This document shows, in pieces, positions 1 through 10,324 of a stretch of DNA of 64,000 nucleotides. This DNA is from Hemileia vastatrix. Taxonomy: Eukaryota; Basidiomycota; Pucciniomycetes; Pucciniales; Zaghouaniaceae. The position numbers were made by a program, and so were the translations under genes. The notes beneath the pieces are model-generated. The model saw only the letters and a program-made list of their open reading frames with translations, had not been told where the DNA came from and did not search any database. Where the stretch lies: contig JASXTE010000016.1 of assembly GCA_030280995.1 (NCBI GenBank), positions 17,344,501-17,408,500 of the forward strand, given 5' to 3'. How positions within the stretch are numbered: the stretch's first letter is position 1; each line of letters starts with the position of its first letter.

Positions 1-410
1 ATATTATTAATATTATCAGTATAGCAAAAACTTGGGTGCCAAATGAATACTGGGTGATGTTACACCTTTTACAATATTATTAAATAAAGGTAAAAAAATA
101 TGAAAATTATTTATTTTACAAAAAATAAACCTCTATCCAAAAGCAATATGAGAGGAATAAAGTAAAATAAAAGAAAGCAAAGATGAGAATTAAAATCCAA
201 GTTAAATTCCTGCCATAAACAGAAAAAAGAGATGTTGAATCAAATTAGCACAATCAGGGCTAAACTTGTACTAAATTTTCTTTTTTGTAAAAATAAAATA
301 AAAATCCACTTGAGCTTTACCAAAACTTCAGCATGAAAATTTTGCCATATCAAACTACTTCTAGTGTAATTTTTTATCAAAAATTTATCTTCATTTCCAT
401 AGAGAGAATT
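1..410. repeat. Degenerate dispersed repeat, left flank of E1
   Basis: No coding region is visible. The segment around 185-405 resembles the units at 10586-11480: both contain attaaa(a)tccaag followed by taaat, and later the block tatcaaa(c/t)tacttctagt, then a cat-tccata-agaga stretch. E1 is inserted directly after the agagagaatt end of this sequence. It is therefore repeat sequence that existed before E1 arrived. No transposon end is recognisable in it. Confidence 0.5.
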
Positions 411-1553
411 TGTCAGCCAGGCTATTCCAGGAGTCCAGTAAATGATATATAAATTATAAAACCTTAAAGAGTGGGTAAGACTTGTATTTAATGAATATAA
501 CTTAATATTTTATTGCATAATGAAATTATATAAGAATTTTATTATATACAAATGTTACATTAAATTTATTGGTTATATATATTTTTATATACAATTAAAT
601 TGAGCATAATATAATATATTCTACAAATAATGGCGCATTTTTATGTATTTAATAATTATAAATTTATATTTAATTAATTAAAAAACATATATTATAATTA
701 CAAGTGTAAATTTGATTTATAATATATTTAAATTAATTACTTAAATTTATATATTAACTAATACCTCTCATATGATACTAAACAATTATTAAGGACGCTT
801 CTTTTGACCCTTAATTGTGTTAGAAAAAACAAATAAATTAATTTGGACTAAATTGAGATTAATTGCTTGTTTTGTTGCGTCAAATTATTTTTTGTTTCAC
901 TTAAAATGTCCTCTAATCAGAATGTACCATCTGTTGGGAATTATATTTCTCATAGTTCCTATGTTTCCAATCTTGTTTAGTTATTCACTATTGTCACTTA
1001 CTGATTTGGGGATTAATGGCGGGGAAATTGGATTCTTAATTGGGCTTTTAATTATTTGTTTCATGTTTTTCTCTATATTGTTATGTTTCATTTACTCTTT
1101 TGATATGTTTGTTTTATTCCTTTCTAATCATTGTATTTACTGATATAGTAGCGCTTCAGAGGACCCATTGCCTATATAAGGGCCTTGGATAATCCCCTGT
1201 AGCCTTATCACTTATTATACACTCAACAAATTAAATACAATTTTTATATTACGTTTATATTTTTTTTATTAGTAATAAAATTCTAATTAAAATTCTATAT
1301 AACAATTTAAAGGTTGCTTTAAGTCTGATAGTGATCATAGTGTCTGCTGCGCATAGTCCTTACATCCTAATAATATTATTGATTAATAATAACCTCATTT
1401 TTGTCACCTCTCAAGAAACCCGTCGTTGATTCCTTTCAATAAATTAAATAATTTTATTAAATTTTATTTCTTTTATTGCCTATAATCCTCTTCTCCTTCT
1501 CCTCCTCTCATTTCTTCCCTTTTTTCTTATCTCTTCTAGACGACTGACCGACA
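411..1553 (+). repeat. 5' LTR of E1
   Basis: Starts TGTCAGCC and ends CCGACA, 1143 bp. Directly repeated at 8460-9597. A TATA motif lies at 1173-1179, marking U3/R near 1200. The 108-codon hydrophobic open frame inside (817-1143) has no ATG and is not called as a gene. Confidence 0.9.
1173..1179 (+). promoter_or_regulatory. TATA box of E1 5' LTR
   Basis: The sequence cctatataagggcc sits about 380 bp before the LTR end. The second LTR has cctataaaagggcc at the same place (TATAAAA 9222-9228), and the related family A LTRs have gcctataaaaggcc. Conservation across families supports a core promoter with transcription starting about 25-35 bp downstream. Confidence 0.6.
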
Positions 1554-2250
1554 ACTGGGGGCCTTTCCAAACGACGACGACGATCGAAGCCTGGCGACGA
1601 ACGACAAAACGCACAGACCACCTAGCAAAACGAAACTTTTGCCGCGACTGTGTTTCGAACTTGGGTTCGACATCTTAGGTTTATATAATATTAATTTTTA
1701 TATTATTTTGAAGTGATTTTTTGATCACTATAGTAAGTTCACCTTTACGCCTCTCACTCATATTACTATATTTTTATTGCAATAACAGTGATTGTGGCTT
1801 AATTGCTGATTCACTGAGTGTAAGTGTTCAATTTTAAAAAAATTTTTTTTTTCCTAGTTGACCATTATAGAGTGTTAAATCCTCTTAGTCCTAGAAGAAT
1901 TGACATTATTATTAATACAAATTGAATTATTAATTTAATTTTTTTTTATTATTAATTATTGTTAATTTTGGTTGACATAAAAGTACATTGTGCTTAGTCC
2001 CAATATATTGCCATATTTAATATTGGTAATTAATTGGTTGAATTAACTTACTTGTTATTCCCAATTTAAACTTGCAATCCATTTTTTTTTTAAAAAAATT
2101 AATTTTTTAATTATTACTTTATATTGAAAATTATTTTTTCTATAATTTAATTAATTAAAAAATTTTTTTTATATTATTTGGAGCAATTATTGACTAACTT
2201 TGATTATTTTTTTATAAAGTACAAAGTAAAATATAAATCTTCCCACTAGT
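1554..2250 (+). other. E1 leader with primer-binding region
   Basis: Untranslated leader between LTR and gag. Two bases after the LTR comes TGGGGGCCTTTCC (1556-1568), a plausible tRNA primer-binding site since it starts TGG; family A has the same core right after its LTR. I cannot name the priming tRNA. The rest is T-rich and contains the motif cttagtcctagaag shared with the family A leader. Confidence 0.55.
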
Positions 2251-2932
2251 ATGTCCAACAATTTGGCAGAAAAAATGGATAACATGCAAGTGGATGAGAT
2301 AGAAATTGACTATGATGCTGACACTGTAAGTTCTTCTAAAGTTGGTCATAAAAAATCTTATGCTAACACAAAAAATTCACATACTGCAGGATGTGGAAAT
2401 GACAGGAAATGCAAACAAACCAAACCCCCTTCCCCCAGTACCACAGAAGGAAGTAAAGCCTCTAGTGCCTCAAGAAGGTCTTCCAAAAGGCTTCAAAATA
2501 AAAAAGCTTCCTCTGCCACAACAAATCAGCAACCTATCCAGTCATATAAAAGAGTTGAAGACAGAAAATATGACGTACAAAGCAAAGGTAGACACATTGT
2601 GGGATCAGGTCCAAGAACTCAGGAACCAGATTCAGGCCCAGGCCCCTCCTCAATTGCCTCCCAATCAGCTTCAATTTCAGGCTCAACCTTCACAGCCACC
2701 CAGCTCAACCATCCAAAATCCAATTACTATGGAAGTAGAGCAATGGAAATGGGATTATCTAATGAGTCACTACCAACAGAATGTGCAACACCCTCCTCAT
2801 CATCAGCCTGGCCCATCCAGAACACCCAATTTCCATCCACCTCCTCATCCCTACCAACAAAGCAGGAGAAAGAAGGCCCAAGCACAATCCCAAACCCAGT
2901 CCCAGGGGAAGTTTCCTCCTCTGCCATGGTAA
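2251..2932 (+). CDS. Overprinted spliced frame in E1 gag (predicted 205 aa)
   Basis: Predicted exons 2251-2325 and 2390-2932. The intron 2326-2389 has donor GTAAGT, a GCTAAC branch-like site and acceptor CTGCAG; its 64 nt shift reading into the +1 frame. The product is an acidic start (IDYDADT) joined to DVEM, then a conserved block with LPKGFKIKK and HIKELKTE, a coiled-coil-like stretch, a proline/glutamine-rich tail and a final Trp followed by TAA. The family A element has the same arrangement at 32813-33428, also joining to DVEM and also ending Trp-stop. No known domain was recognised. Function unknown; it could be an alternative Gag-like or regulatory protein. The start is shared with gag-pol, so use of this frame depends on splicing. 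Confidence 0.55.
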
Positions 2933-5900
2933 GTAATTTGGTTGATAGTCACTTGGGTATGTTTTCTAATAAATCTTCTTCTGCAGGTAATATTATTGAA
3001 CATGGTGAAAGAACAGTTAAACCTGTTAAAAGACAGCTTCCTGTAACTAGTAGCCCTATTGATGTAATTAGCAAATTGTCATTTGATGAACCTTTACATT
3101 TAACTTCTACATCTTTAATTAATCCTTCTCTTGCAATTAAAAATGATTCTGTTCCCCCTGAAATCTATAACTTAATTGAAAAAACTTCTGAGGAAATATT
3201 GAAAGATACCCTTGATTTTAATATTGTGAAAGACAAACATGTGAGAGATGTGTTAATCCATGAAAATGATAGATTAAATAATTTACACTTGCAATGTAAA
3301 GTGAGTTCTTCTGTACAAGATACAGCTTATTTAAAAATCAAAGAAACCTTGAATATTGTTCTTAGTCAACAAAAACAAATAAGAAGTGACCATAGAGCTA
3401 TCTCAGATAGAAATATCAGTCTGCATAAGACATTGAGTGAATTGAAACCCCTTATTGAGGAAAATTATTCATTCAAAAATGAAATAAAATCTCTACAAAA
3501 TGAGTTAAAGAAACTAAAAAATGACTTCCATGCACTAAGTACCAAACACTCAGTTTCTGAGGACAGAAATGTTCTATCTCTTGCAAAAGTGAATGACCAG
3601 ATGTCTGAAATTCCAAGAATAAGAAACTATGTGTCTGACCTACAGGAAAAGTTCTCAACCTTAACCATCAATAATGAATTAAATGAGATTTCTGCAAATA
3701 AGCTGCATAAAAATAAAGGGAAAAAACCTGAACAAAGTTCATCCTTTCTTCCTCATATTTCAACCATTAAACAAACTGACAATGAGTCTGTAAAATCTTT
3801 TGCTACTAGCAAAAAATCTTGTGATGGTCATGCACCAGCTGTTTCTGTAAATAATGAAATTTCTGAACACCTGGCTAAACTTCAGGAATTATTACTAATG
3901 AATAATTCAAACCAAAAAGTGGACCATCCCAGTAGTCAGAAAAATTGGCCTAAGTTAGACCAATATCCTACCTTTGATGGTGATTCTTCCTCTGATTGGC
4001 AACACTTTATCCAGAGAATTGATAATTTAAAGAGATCTTATAAACTACCTGATGAGGAAATTGTTTCTAAGCTAATTTCTTTATTTTCCAATGTAGCCTT
4101 GATGTGGTATGAATCTGTCCTCTTAGATAACAATCATTATAAATGGAATTATTGGAAATCCTTGATTGAGAATCAGTTTGGTGGTTCAAAATTCAGGTTA
4201 GCTCAGCAGAGACTGTATGAGAATACTAGATATGTATCCTCCTCTGTTGAAAAGCCCATTGTTTTTCTGATGAAAATAACTAAAATCCTTAGAGCAATTG
4301 ATCCAAAGATGGATTATGATATTTGGAGAGATAAAATCTTGTATAAATTACCAAATTCTCTTAGGGATTTGATTGTTGCAAGAACTGAGCATGTAAGGGA
4401 AAATTCTTCTTTCATTAATATCTGTAATGAAGTACTACTCAACCATAGATATGAACCAAAGAATTACCTTAGTAAATCTTATAATGATCAGAATAAACCT
4501 TCTATAAAGCTCCCAGAAAAATCTGGTAAACCCTCTTCCCCAGTTGCACCTAAAAAATATGCAACAAATACTTGTTATAAATGTAACAAACCGTGGCAGA
4601 AGGGTCATGTTTGTGACAAGAAAATTCATCTTGTTGAACAAAATGAAGACACTGATGAAATTGAACTTGATGTCAATAATTCTTCCAGTGACTGTGAAAG
4701 TAATATCTCCTATGACAATGAATCTGTTAAAGATGTTTTAATGTTGGAACATGATGTCCATTATTTAAATAATATATCTGAAGATTGTGTATTGAATTTA
4801 TCTTCAGTAGAAAATGCTGAGATAATTAAAGATATTACTAACAATTCTATTCCTATATCCCCTTTAAAGGCACCTGTTATCATTAATGGTAAAAATGTTG
4901 ATGTAGTTCTTGATTCTGGTGCTGGAGGAAGTGTAGTATCTGAAAAAGCTTTGGCTTCAGTGGATAAGGAATATTTGAGTAAATTATTGCCTATAACTTC
5001 TGAAAAATGGAGAGGGTATGGTTCTACCTTATTTCCTATTGGCAAATACAAAACCTCTGTATTCTTCAAATATAATGGTGGTTTTGTCAGAGCTATTTGT
5101 GAGTTTGTTGTCATGAAAAATGATAATTTGAGCAATTGGTTTATTATGGGAAATGATATTTTAACCATGTTTGGTGTGAAACTGGACCCAGCAAATAATT
5201 GCTTTACCTTAGGAATGAATGGGAAAAGAAAATTCAAAATTTCTTCTCCTAAACCTTCTGGGCATTTGTTGAAATCTTGTAACTCACTGACCCAATGTAA
5301 AGGTAGAACAACAACTGAAATGGATGATTTATTACATGAAATAAATACCGCTTCTTTTGGTGATCATTTGACTAATGAACAAAAGGATTCTATTGTTGCC
5401 TCTATTACCTCTTTCCCTATGGCTTTTGCTCATGGGTCTCATGTCTTGGGAATTGTTCAGGAAGAAATGAAGATTACCTTATCCTGTAATTTGAGTGATA
5501 TTCCTCCTACCCTTAAGAAAAAACCATATCCTGCTTCTCCATCAAAAAGAAAAGATATTGAAGATAATATTGAAACATTATTGAAAATGAATATCATTGA
5601 GAAAGTGGATGTCACCCCCAAATATTGTGTCATCTACCCAGTCTTGATTTCATATGAAAAAGATAAAGCTAGATTATGTGGAGATTACAGAGCTTTAAAT
5701 ACTTATACTGTTGATGATATTTATCCTTTACCCAGAATTAATTCAATACATGCTACCTTGCAAGGTGCAAAATTTATTAGTTGTCTGGATGGTAATAAAG
5801 GTTATCATCAAGTTCCAGTTGAGAAAAACTCTCAAAATTTTTTTTTGCTTATTGCTACTCATATGGGAATATATAAGTATGTTAGGATGCCATTTGGCCC

Positions 5901-8421
5901 TAAAAATGCTCCTTCAGTTTTCCAGAAAGTCATGGATAACACTTTCCATCAAGAAATTATTGAAGGTTGGCTCATGGTTTATATTGATGATATTATTGTT
6001 TTTTCTAAAACTTTTGATGAACATATGATTCACTTAAATAGAGTTTTCCAAAAAATGGATGAAATCAATATGACCTTATCTTTAAAAAAGTGTAAATTTG
6101 GTTTTCAATCTTTGAAAGTCCTTGGCCATGTTGTGTCAGGCTTACAAATTTGTGTAGACCATAATAAAGTTGCTGCCATTCAAAATGTGAAAGCACCAAC
6201 TTCTGTAAGAGAAATCCAAAGTTTTTTGGATATGTGTGGCTATTATAGACAATATATTAAAAATTATCAGGTCATAGCCTTGCCTCTTACAAAACTAACC
6301 AGAAAAGATGTTGCTTTTCTCTGGAATGATGACTGTCAGAAAGCTTTTAATACATTGAAAAATTGCTTAATGACAGCCCCTATATTGGCTCTCCCAGATT
6401 TTAACATGCCATTTGTACTTTATACAGATGCTAGCTTTATTGGTCTGGGTGCTGCCCTTCACCAAAAGCAAATTATTAATGATAAATCCTCAGAGGTTGT
6501 AATTTGTTATATTTCAAGAACCTTAAGAAATAGTGAATTGAAATATGGTGCCACTCAATTGGAGTGCTTAGCAGTTGTTTGGGCTCTTGAGAAACTTCAT
6601 TACTACTTGGATGACCAAAAATTTGAGTTGGTAACTGACTGTAGTGCTGTGAAATCTCTCTTAAACCTCAAAACACCTAACAGACATATGTTCAGGTGGC
6701 AACTTGCTGTTCAGGAATACAGAGGAAGGATGACTATTATCCACAGAGCTGGAAATGTTCACTCTAATGTTGATATGCTCTCCAGATTGCCTCTGCCAAA
6801 TAATGACTCCAATCCTGCTTATGTACCTGAGGATGACACTGTTCATATACATGGTATATTTATAGTTGATATGGAAGAAGAGTTATTACAGTTAATACTG
6901 GATTCATATGATAAAGATTCTGACTTAAATAAATTAGTTACTATTTTGAATGATCCTAAGAATGCTTCAATTCAAGCATTAATAAAAACTCTTCCTGCAA
7001 AATACCAAAATGCTTTAAATAAAGGAAAGTTTTCTATTGAAGATGGTTATATTTATTATAGAAGGAAGCTTACCAATGTAATTGTTATTCCTCCTTCAAT
7101 GAAAGAAACTATCCTCAAACTTTGTCATGATGACATATTAGCTGGTCATTTTGATCTTGAAAAAACATTGATTAGAATCAAAAACACTGCATGGTGGGCT
7201 AATATGTCTGAAGACACAAAATTATATGTTGAATCTTGTGATTCCTGCCAAAAATCTAAAAGGTTAACAGGTAAGAGAGCAGGGTTATTACAACATATTG
7301 AAGCACCTAGTGCTCCCTGGCAAATCATTAATATGTATTTTGTCACTGGTCTTCCTGTTGCAGGTAAAGACAGCTTTAACTCTTGTTGGGTAATAGTTGA
7401 TAGATTCACAAAAATGTGCAAATTTATTCCAACCCACAAAGATGTATCCACCAAGGAATTAGCTTTCTTATGGTGGTCTTACATGTTTAATATTATTGGT
7501 TTTCCAAAAGCCATTATCTCTGATAGAGATCCAAAATTCACTTCTGAGTTTTGGACCTCTTTGATGGATATTTGTGGCTGTGAGTTAAAATTGTCTACAG
7601 CTCATCATCCTCAGACTGATGGTCTAGCTGAAAGAATGATTCAAACTCTGGAAGATATGATTAGAAGGTATTGTGCCTTTGGTTTAGAATATAAAGATAA
7701 TGACAGATTTACTCATGATTGGGTCACTCTTTTGCCTGGTCTTGAATTTGCATATAATAGCACTGTTCATTCTGTCACTGAGAAAAAGCCTTTTGAGCTT
7801 TGGTTAGGTTATGTCCCAAACACTCCTGCTCAAATTCTCAATAATAAATTACCTAAGTTGGAACTACACCCTGGTGTAAAATCTTTTATGCAAATGCAAC
7901 AGCTATGCAGAAAACATGCTCAGAGTTGTATTGATAAAGCATTTGAATATGAAAAGAAAAGATGGGATAAATCCCATAAAGAATACACATTTAACAAGGG
8001 TGATGAAGTGTTGATCTCTACTGTCCATTTCAATTTACAAGGTAACCACAAATTAAAAGATCCTTTTGTAGGACCATTTGTTGTTAAAAGAATGGTTGGT
8101 GATAATGCAGTAGAAGTTGTATTGTATTCTCCATATGATAGGAAACATCCTGTCTTTCCCATTTCTTTGCTTAAACCTTATACTTCCAACAGTGACTTAT
8201 TTCCAAAAAGAAGAGGAAGACCTAAGAAGAACCCTCAGGAAGTCACAGAAACAGCAGAAATTGATAAAATTCTCAATGATAGAATTATCACTTCTGAAAG
8301 AGGTACTGAATATTTATTGAGATATAAGAGCAAATCATCTGAACATGATGCATGGATACCTGGCAAAGAAATTTCAAATCTGCCTGCTCTGTTGAATAAA
8401 TACAAAAAGAAAAAATCTTAG
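2251..8421 (+). CDS. E1 gag-pol polyprotein (chromovirus), full length but with active-site changes
   Basis: A single 2056-codon frame. Landmarks: coiled-coil-like region about residues 370-480; retrotransposon gag domain about 590-745; zinc knuckle with pattern CX2CX7HXC near 775; aspartic protease with DSGAGGS near 888; reverse transcriptase with YIDD near 1244; RNase H with YTDAS near 1392; integrase zinc-binding H/H/C/C near 1626-1670; integrase core about 1690-1800; C-terminal chromodomain about 2003-2056 that may guide insertion to modified chromatin. Oddities against the family A copy: the first integrase catalytic Asp is Tyr (residue about 1696), an extra codon sits in reverse transcriptase within a T run (about 5835-5850), and FLGMCG reads FLDMCG. 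The frame is open but the enzymes may be inactive. Start chosen as the first ATG after the leader; family A starts at the same relative place. Confidence 0.9.
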   Translation: MSNNLAEKMDNMQVDEIEIDYDADTVSSSKVGHKKSYANTKNSHTAGCGNDRKCKQTKPPSPSTTEGSKASSASRRSSKRLQNKKASSATTNQQPIQSYKRVEDRKYDVQSKGRHIVGSGPRTQEPDSGPGPSSIASQSASISGSTFTATQLNHPKSNYYGSRAMEMGLSNESLPTECATPSSSSAWPIQNTQFPSTSSSLPTKQEKEGPSTIPNPVPGEVSSSAMVSNLVDSHLGMFSNKSSSAGNIIEHGERTVKPVKRQLPVTSSPIDVISKLSFDEPLHLTSTSLINPSLAIKNDSVPPEIYNLIEKTSEEILKDTLDFNIVKDKHVRDVLIHENDRLNNLHLQCKVSSSVQDTAYLKIKETLNIVLSQQKQIRSDHRAISDRNISLHKTLSELKPLIEENYSFKNEIKSLQNELKKLKNDFHALSTKHSVSEDRNVLSLAKVNDQMSEIPRIRNYVSDLQEKFSTLTINNELNEISANKLHKNKGKKPEQSSSFLPHISTIKQTDNESVKSFATSKKSCDGHAPAVSVNNEISEHLAKLQELLLMNNSNQKVDHPSSQKNWPKLDQYPTFDGDSSSDWQHFIQRIDNLKRSYKLPDEEIVSKLISLFSNVALMWYESVLLDNNHYKWNYWKSLIENQFGGSKFRLAQQRLYENTRYVSSSVEKPIVFLMKITKILRAIDPKMDYDIWRDKILYKLPNSLRDLIVARTEHVRENSSFINICNEVLLNHRYEPKNYLSKSYNDQNKPSIKLPEKSGKPSSPVAPKKYATNTCYKCNKPWQKGHVCDKKIHLVEQNEDTDEIELDVNNSSSDCESNISYDNESVKDVLMLEHDVHYLNNISEDCVLNLSSVENAEIIKDITNNSIPISPLKAPVIINGKNVDVVLDSGAGGSVVSEKALASVDKEYLSKLLPITSEKWRGYGSTLFPIGKYKTSVFFKYNGGFVRAICEFVVMKNDNLSNWFIMGNDILTMFGVKLDPANNCFTLGMNGKRKFKISSPKPSGHLLKSCNSLTQCKGRTTTEMDDLLHEINTASFGDHLTNEQKDSIVASITSFPMAFAHGSHVLGIVQEEMKITLSCNLSDIPPTLKKKPYPASPSKRKDIEDNIETLLKMNIIEKVDVTPKYCVIYPVLISYEKDKARLCGDYRALNTYTVDDIYPLPRINSIHATLQGAKFISCLDGNKGYHQVPVEKNSQNFFLLIATHMGIYKYVRMPFGPKNAPSVFQKVMDNTFHQEIIEGWLMVYIDDIIVFSKTFDEHMIHLNRVFQKMDEINMTLSLKKCKFGFQSLKVLGHVVSGLQICVDHNKVAAIQNVKAPTSVREIQSFLDMCGYYRQYIKNYQVIALPLTKLTRKDVAFLWNDDCQKAFNTLKNCLMTAPILALPDFNMPFVLYTDASFIGLGAALHQKQIINDKSSEVVICYISRTLRNSELKYGATQLECLAVVWALEKLHYYLDDQKFELVTDCSAVKSLLNLKTPNRHMFRWQLAVQEYRGRMTIIHRAGNVHSNVDMLSRLPLPNNDSNPAYVPEDDTVHIHGIFIVDMEEELLQLILDSYDKDSDLNKLVTILNDPKNASIQALIKTLPAKYQNALNKGKFSIEDGYIYYRRKLTNVIVIPPSMKETILKLCHDDILAGHFDLEKTLIRIKNTAWWANMSEDTKLYVESCDSCQKSKRLTGKRAGLLQHIEAPSAPWQIINMYFVTGLPVAGKDSFNSCWVIVDRFTKMCKFIPTHKDVSTKELAFLWWSYMFNIIGFPKAIISDRDPKFTSEFWTSLMDICGCELKLSTAHHPQTDGLAERMIQTLEDMIRRYCAFGLEYKDNDRFTHDWVTLLPGLEFAYNSTVHSVTEKKPFELWLGYVPNTPAQILNNKLPKLELHPGVKSFMQMQQLCRKHAQSCIDKAFEYEKKRWDKSHKEYTFNKGDEVLISTVHFNLQGNHKLKDPFVGPFVVKRMVGDNAVEVVLYSPYDRKHPVFPISLLKPYTSNSDLFPKRRGRPKKNPQEVTETAEIDKILNDRIITSERGTEYLLRYKSKSSEHDAWIPGKEISNLPALLNKYKKKKS

Positions 8422-8447
8422 CATTTTTTTTTTTATTGTTTTTTTTT

Positions 8448-8459
8448 AGAGTGAGGGAG
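8448..8459 (+). other. Polypurine tract of E1
   Basis: AGAGTGAGGGAG directly precedes the 3' LTR and follows a T run. Family A copies have the same tract at 38868-38879 (one base different) and 12611-12622. Position and purine content fit a plus-strand priming site. Confidence 0.7.
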
Positions 8460-9597
8460 TGTCAGCCAGGCTATTCCAGGAGTCCAGTAAATGATATATA
8501 AATTATAAAACCTTAAAGAGTGGGTAAGACTTGTATTTAATGAATATAACTTAATATTTTATTGCATAATGAAATTATATAAGAATTTTATTATATACAA
8601 ATGTTACATTAAATTTATTGGTTATATATATTTTTATATACAATTAAATTGAGCATAATATAATATATTCTACAAATAATGGCGCATTTTTATGTATTTA
8701 ATAATTATAAATTTATATTTAATTAATTAAAAAACATATATTATAATTACAAGTGTAAATTTGATTTATAATATATTTAAATTAATTACTTAAATTTATA
8801 TATTAACTAATACCTCTCATATGATACTAAACAATTATTAAGGACGCTTCTTTTGACCCTTAATTGTGTTAGAAAAAACAAATAAATTAATTTGGACTAA
8901 ATTGAGATTAATTGCTTGTTTTGTTGCGTCAAATTATTTTTTGTTTCACTTAAAATGTCCTCTAATCAGAATGTACCATCTGTTGGGAATTATATTTCTC
9001 ATAGTTCCTATGTTTCCAATCTTGTTTAGTTATTCACTATTGTCACTTACTGATTTGGGGATTAATGGCGGGGAAATTGGATTCTTAATTGGGCTTTTAA
9101 TTATTTGTTTCATGTTTTTCTCTATATTGTTATGTTTCATTTACTCTTTTGATATGTTTGTTTTATTCCTTTCTAATCATTGTATTTACTGATATAGTAG
9201 CGCTTCAGAGGACCCATTGCCTATAAAAGGGCCTTGGATAATCCCCTGTAGCCTTATCACTTATTATACACTCAACAAATTAAAAACTATTTTACTACGT
9301 TTATATTTTTTTTATTAGTAATACAATTCTAATTAAAAGTCTATATAACAAATTAAAGGTTGCCTTAAGTCTGATAGTAATTACATTGTTTGCCGCGCAG
9401 AACTCTTACTTAAATAATAATAATATTTATAAAACCAATTTGTTGTCTCTTCTCAGATCACTCATCGTTGCCTTCTCTCAAATAAATTAAATAATTTTAA
9501 TTGCTTTTATTTCTTTATTTCTAAAACTATTATCTCCTTTTTGTCCTCCTCTCTTTTCTTCCCTCTTCTCTTATATCTTCTAGACGACTGACCGACA
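8460..9597 (+). repeat. Second LTR of E1, mosaic
   Basis: 1138 bp, TGTCAGCC to CCGACA. By eye the first ~760 bp match 411-1170 without a difference; after the TATA region, from about 9282, many substitutions and indels appear relative to 1233-1553. It therefore looks joined from E1's own U3-R and the U5 of another copy. Confidence 0.85.
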
Positions 9598-10305
9598 ACT
9601 GGGGGCCTTTCCAAACGACGACGACGATCGAGCCTGGCGACGAACGACAAAACGCACGGACCACCTAGCAAAACGAAACTTTTGCGGCGACTGTGTTTCG
9701 AACTTGGGTTCGACATCTTAGGTTTATATATTATTAAGTTTTATATTATTTGAAGTGATTTTTCGATCACTATAGTAAGTTCACCTTTGCGCCTCTCACT
9801 CATATTACTATATTTTTATTGCAATAACAGTGATTGTGGCTTAATTGCTGATTCACTGAGTGTAAGTGTTCAATTTTAAAATTTTTTTTTTCCTAGTTGA
9901 CCATTATAGAGTGTTAAATCCTCTTAGTCCTAGAAGAATTGACATTATTATTAATACAAATTGAATTATTAATTTAATTTTTTTTTATTATTAATTATTG
10001 TTAATTTTGGTTGACTTAAAAGTACATTGTGCTTAGTCCCAATATATTGCCATATTTAATATTGGTAATTAATTGGTTGAATTAACTTACTTGTTATTCC
10101 CAATTTAAACTTGCAATCCATTTTTTTTAATAAAAATTAATAATTATTACTTTATATTGAAAATTTTTTTTTCTATAATTTAATTAATAAGAATTTTTTT
10201 ATTATTTGGAGAAATTGTTAACTAACTTTTATTATTTTTTTAAAAAATAAGAAGTAAATTAAAATCTTCCCACTAGTATGTCCAACAATTTGGCTGACAA
10301 GGTTG
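9598..10305 (+). mobile_element. Truncated second copy of E1 (leader and first gag codons)
   Basis: Directly after the second LTR the E1 leader starts again (actgggggcc, then the T-rich leader) and runs to the gag ATG at 10278, followed by about a dozen codons that end in TAA. Similarity to E1 stops near 10300, where flanking repeat begins. This makes LTR-internal-LTR-partial internal, a head-to-tail structure rather than a solo element. Confidence 0.8.
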
Positions 10306-10324
10306 AATAAAAGGGATTTTATAT

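Larger units (their letters stand above)
411..9597 (+). mobile_element. Ty3/Gypsy chromovirus E1 (LTR-internal-LTR)
   Basis: A complete-looking LTR retrotransposon: LTR 411-1553, primer-binding region from 1554, one long gag-pol frame 2251-8421, purine tract 8448-8459, second LTR 8460-9597. Both LTRs begin TGTCAGCC and end CCGACA. Pol order is protease, reverse transcriptase, RNase H, integrase, chromodomain, which defines chromoviruses. The 5 bp left of the element are gaatt; no matching duplication follows 9597, because another 5' internal region starts there. U3 sequences of the two LTRs look identical, suggesting youth, yet U5 differs strongly (see findings). Confidence 0.9.

Noticed and set aside
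817..1143. 108-codon hydrophobic frame, identical in both E1 LTRs (also 8866-9192)
   Set aside because: It lacks an ATG start, and its conservation is explained by LTR identity rather than by coding constraint.
1655..1675. gggttcgacatc resembling a tRNA T-arm (also near 9705)
   Set aside because: No acceptor stem or other arms can be folded around it.
7146..7454. Minus-strand frames inside E1 pol
   Set aside because: Opposite-strand shadows of a conserved polyprotein.
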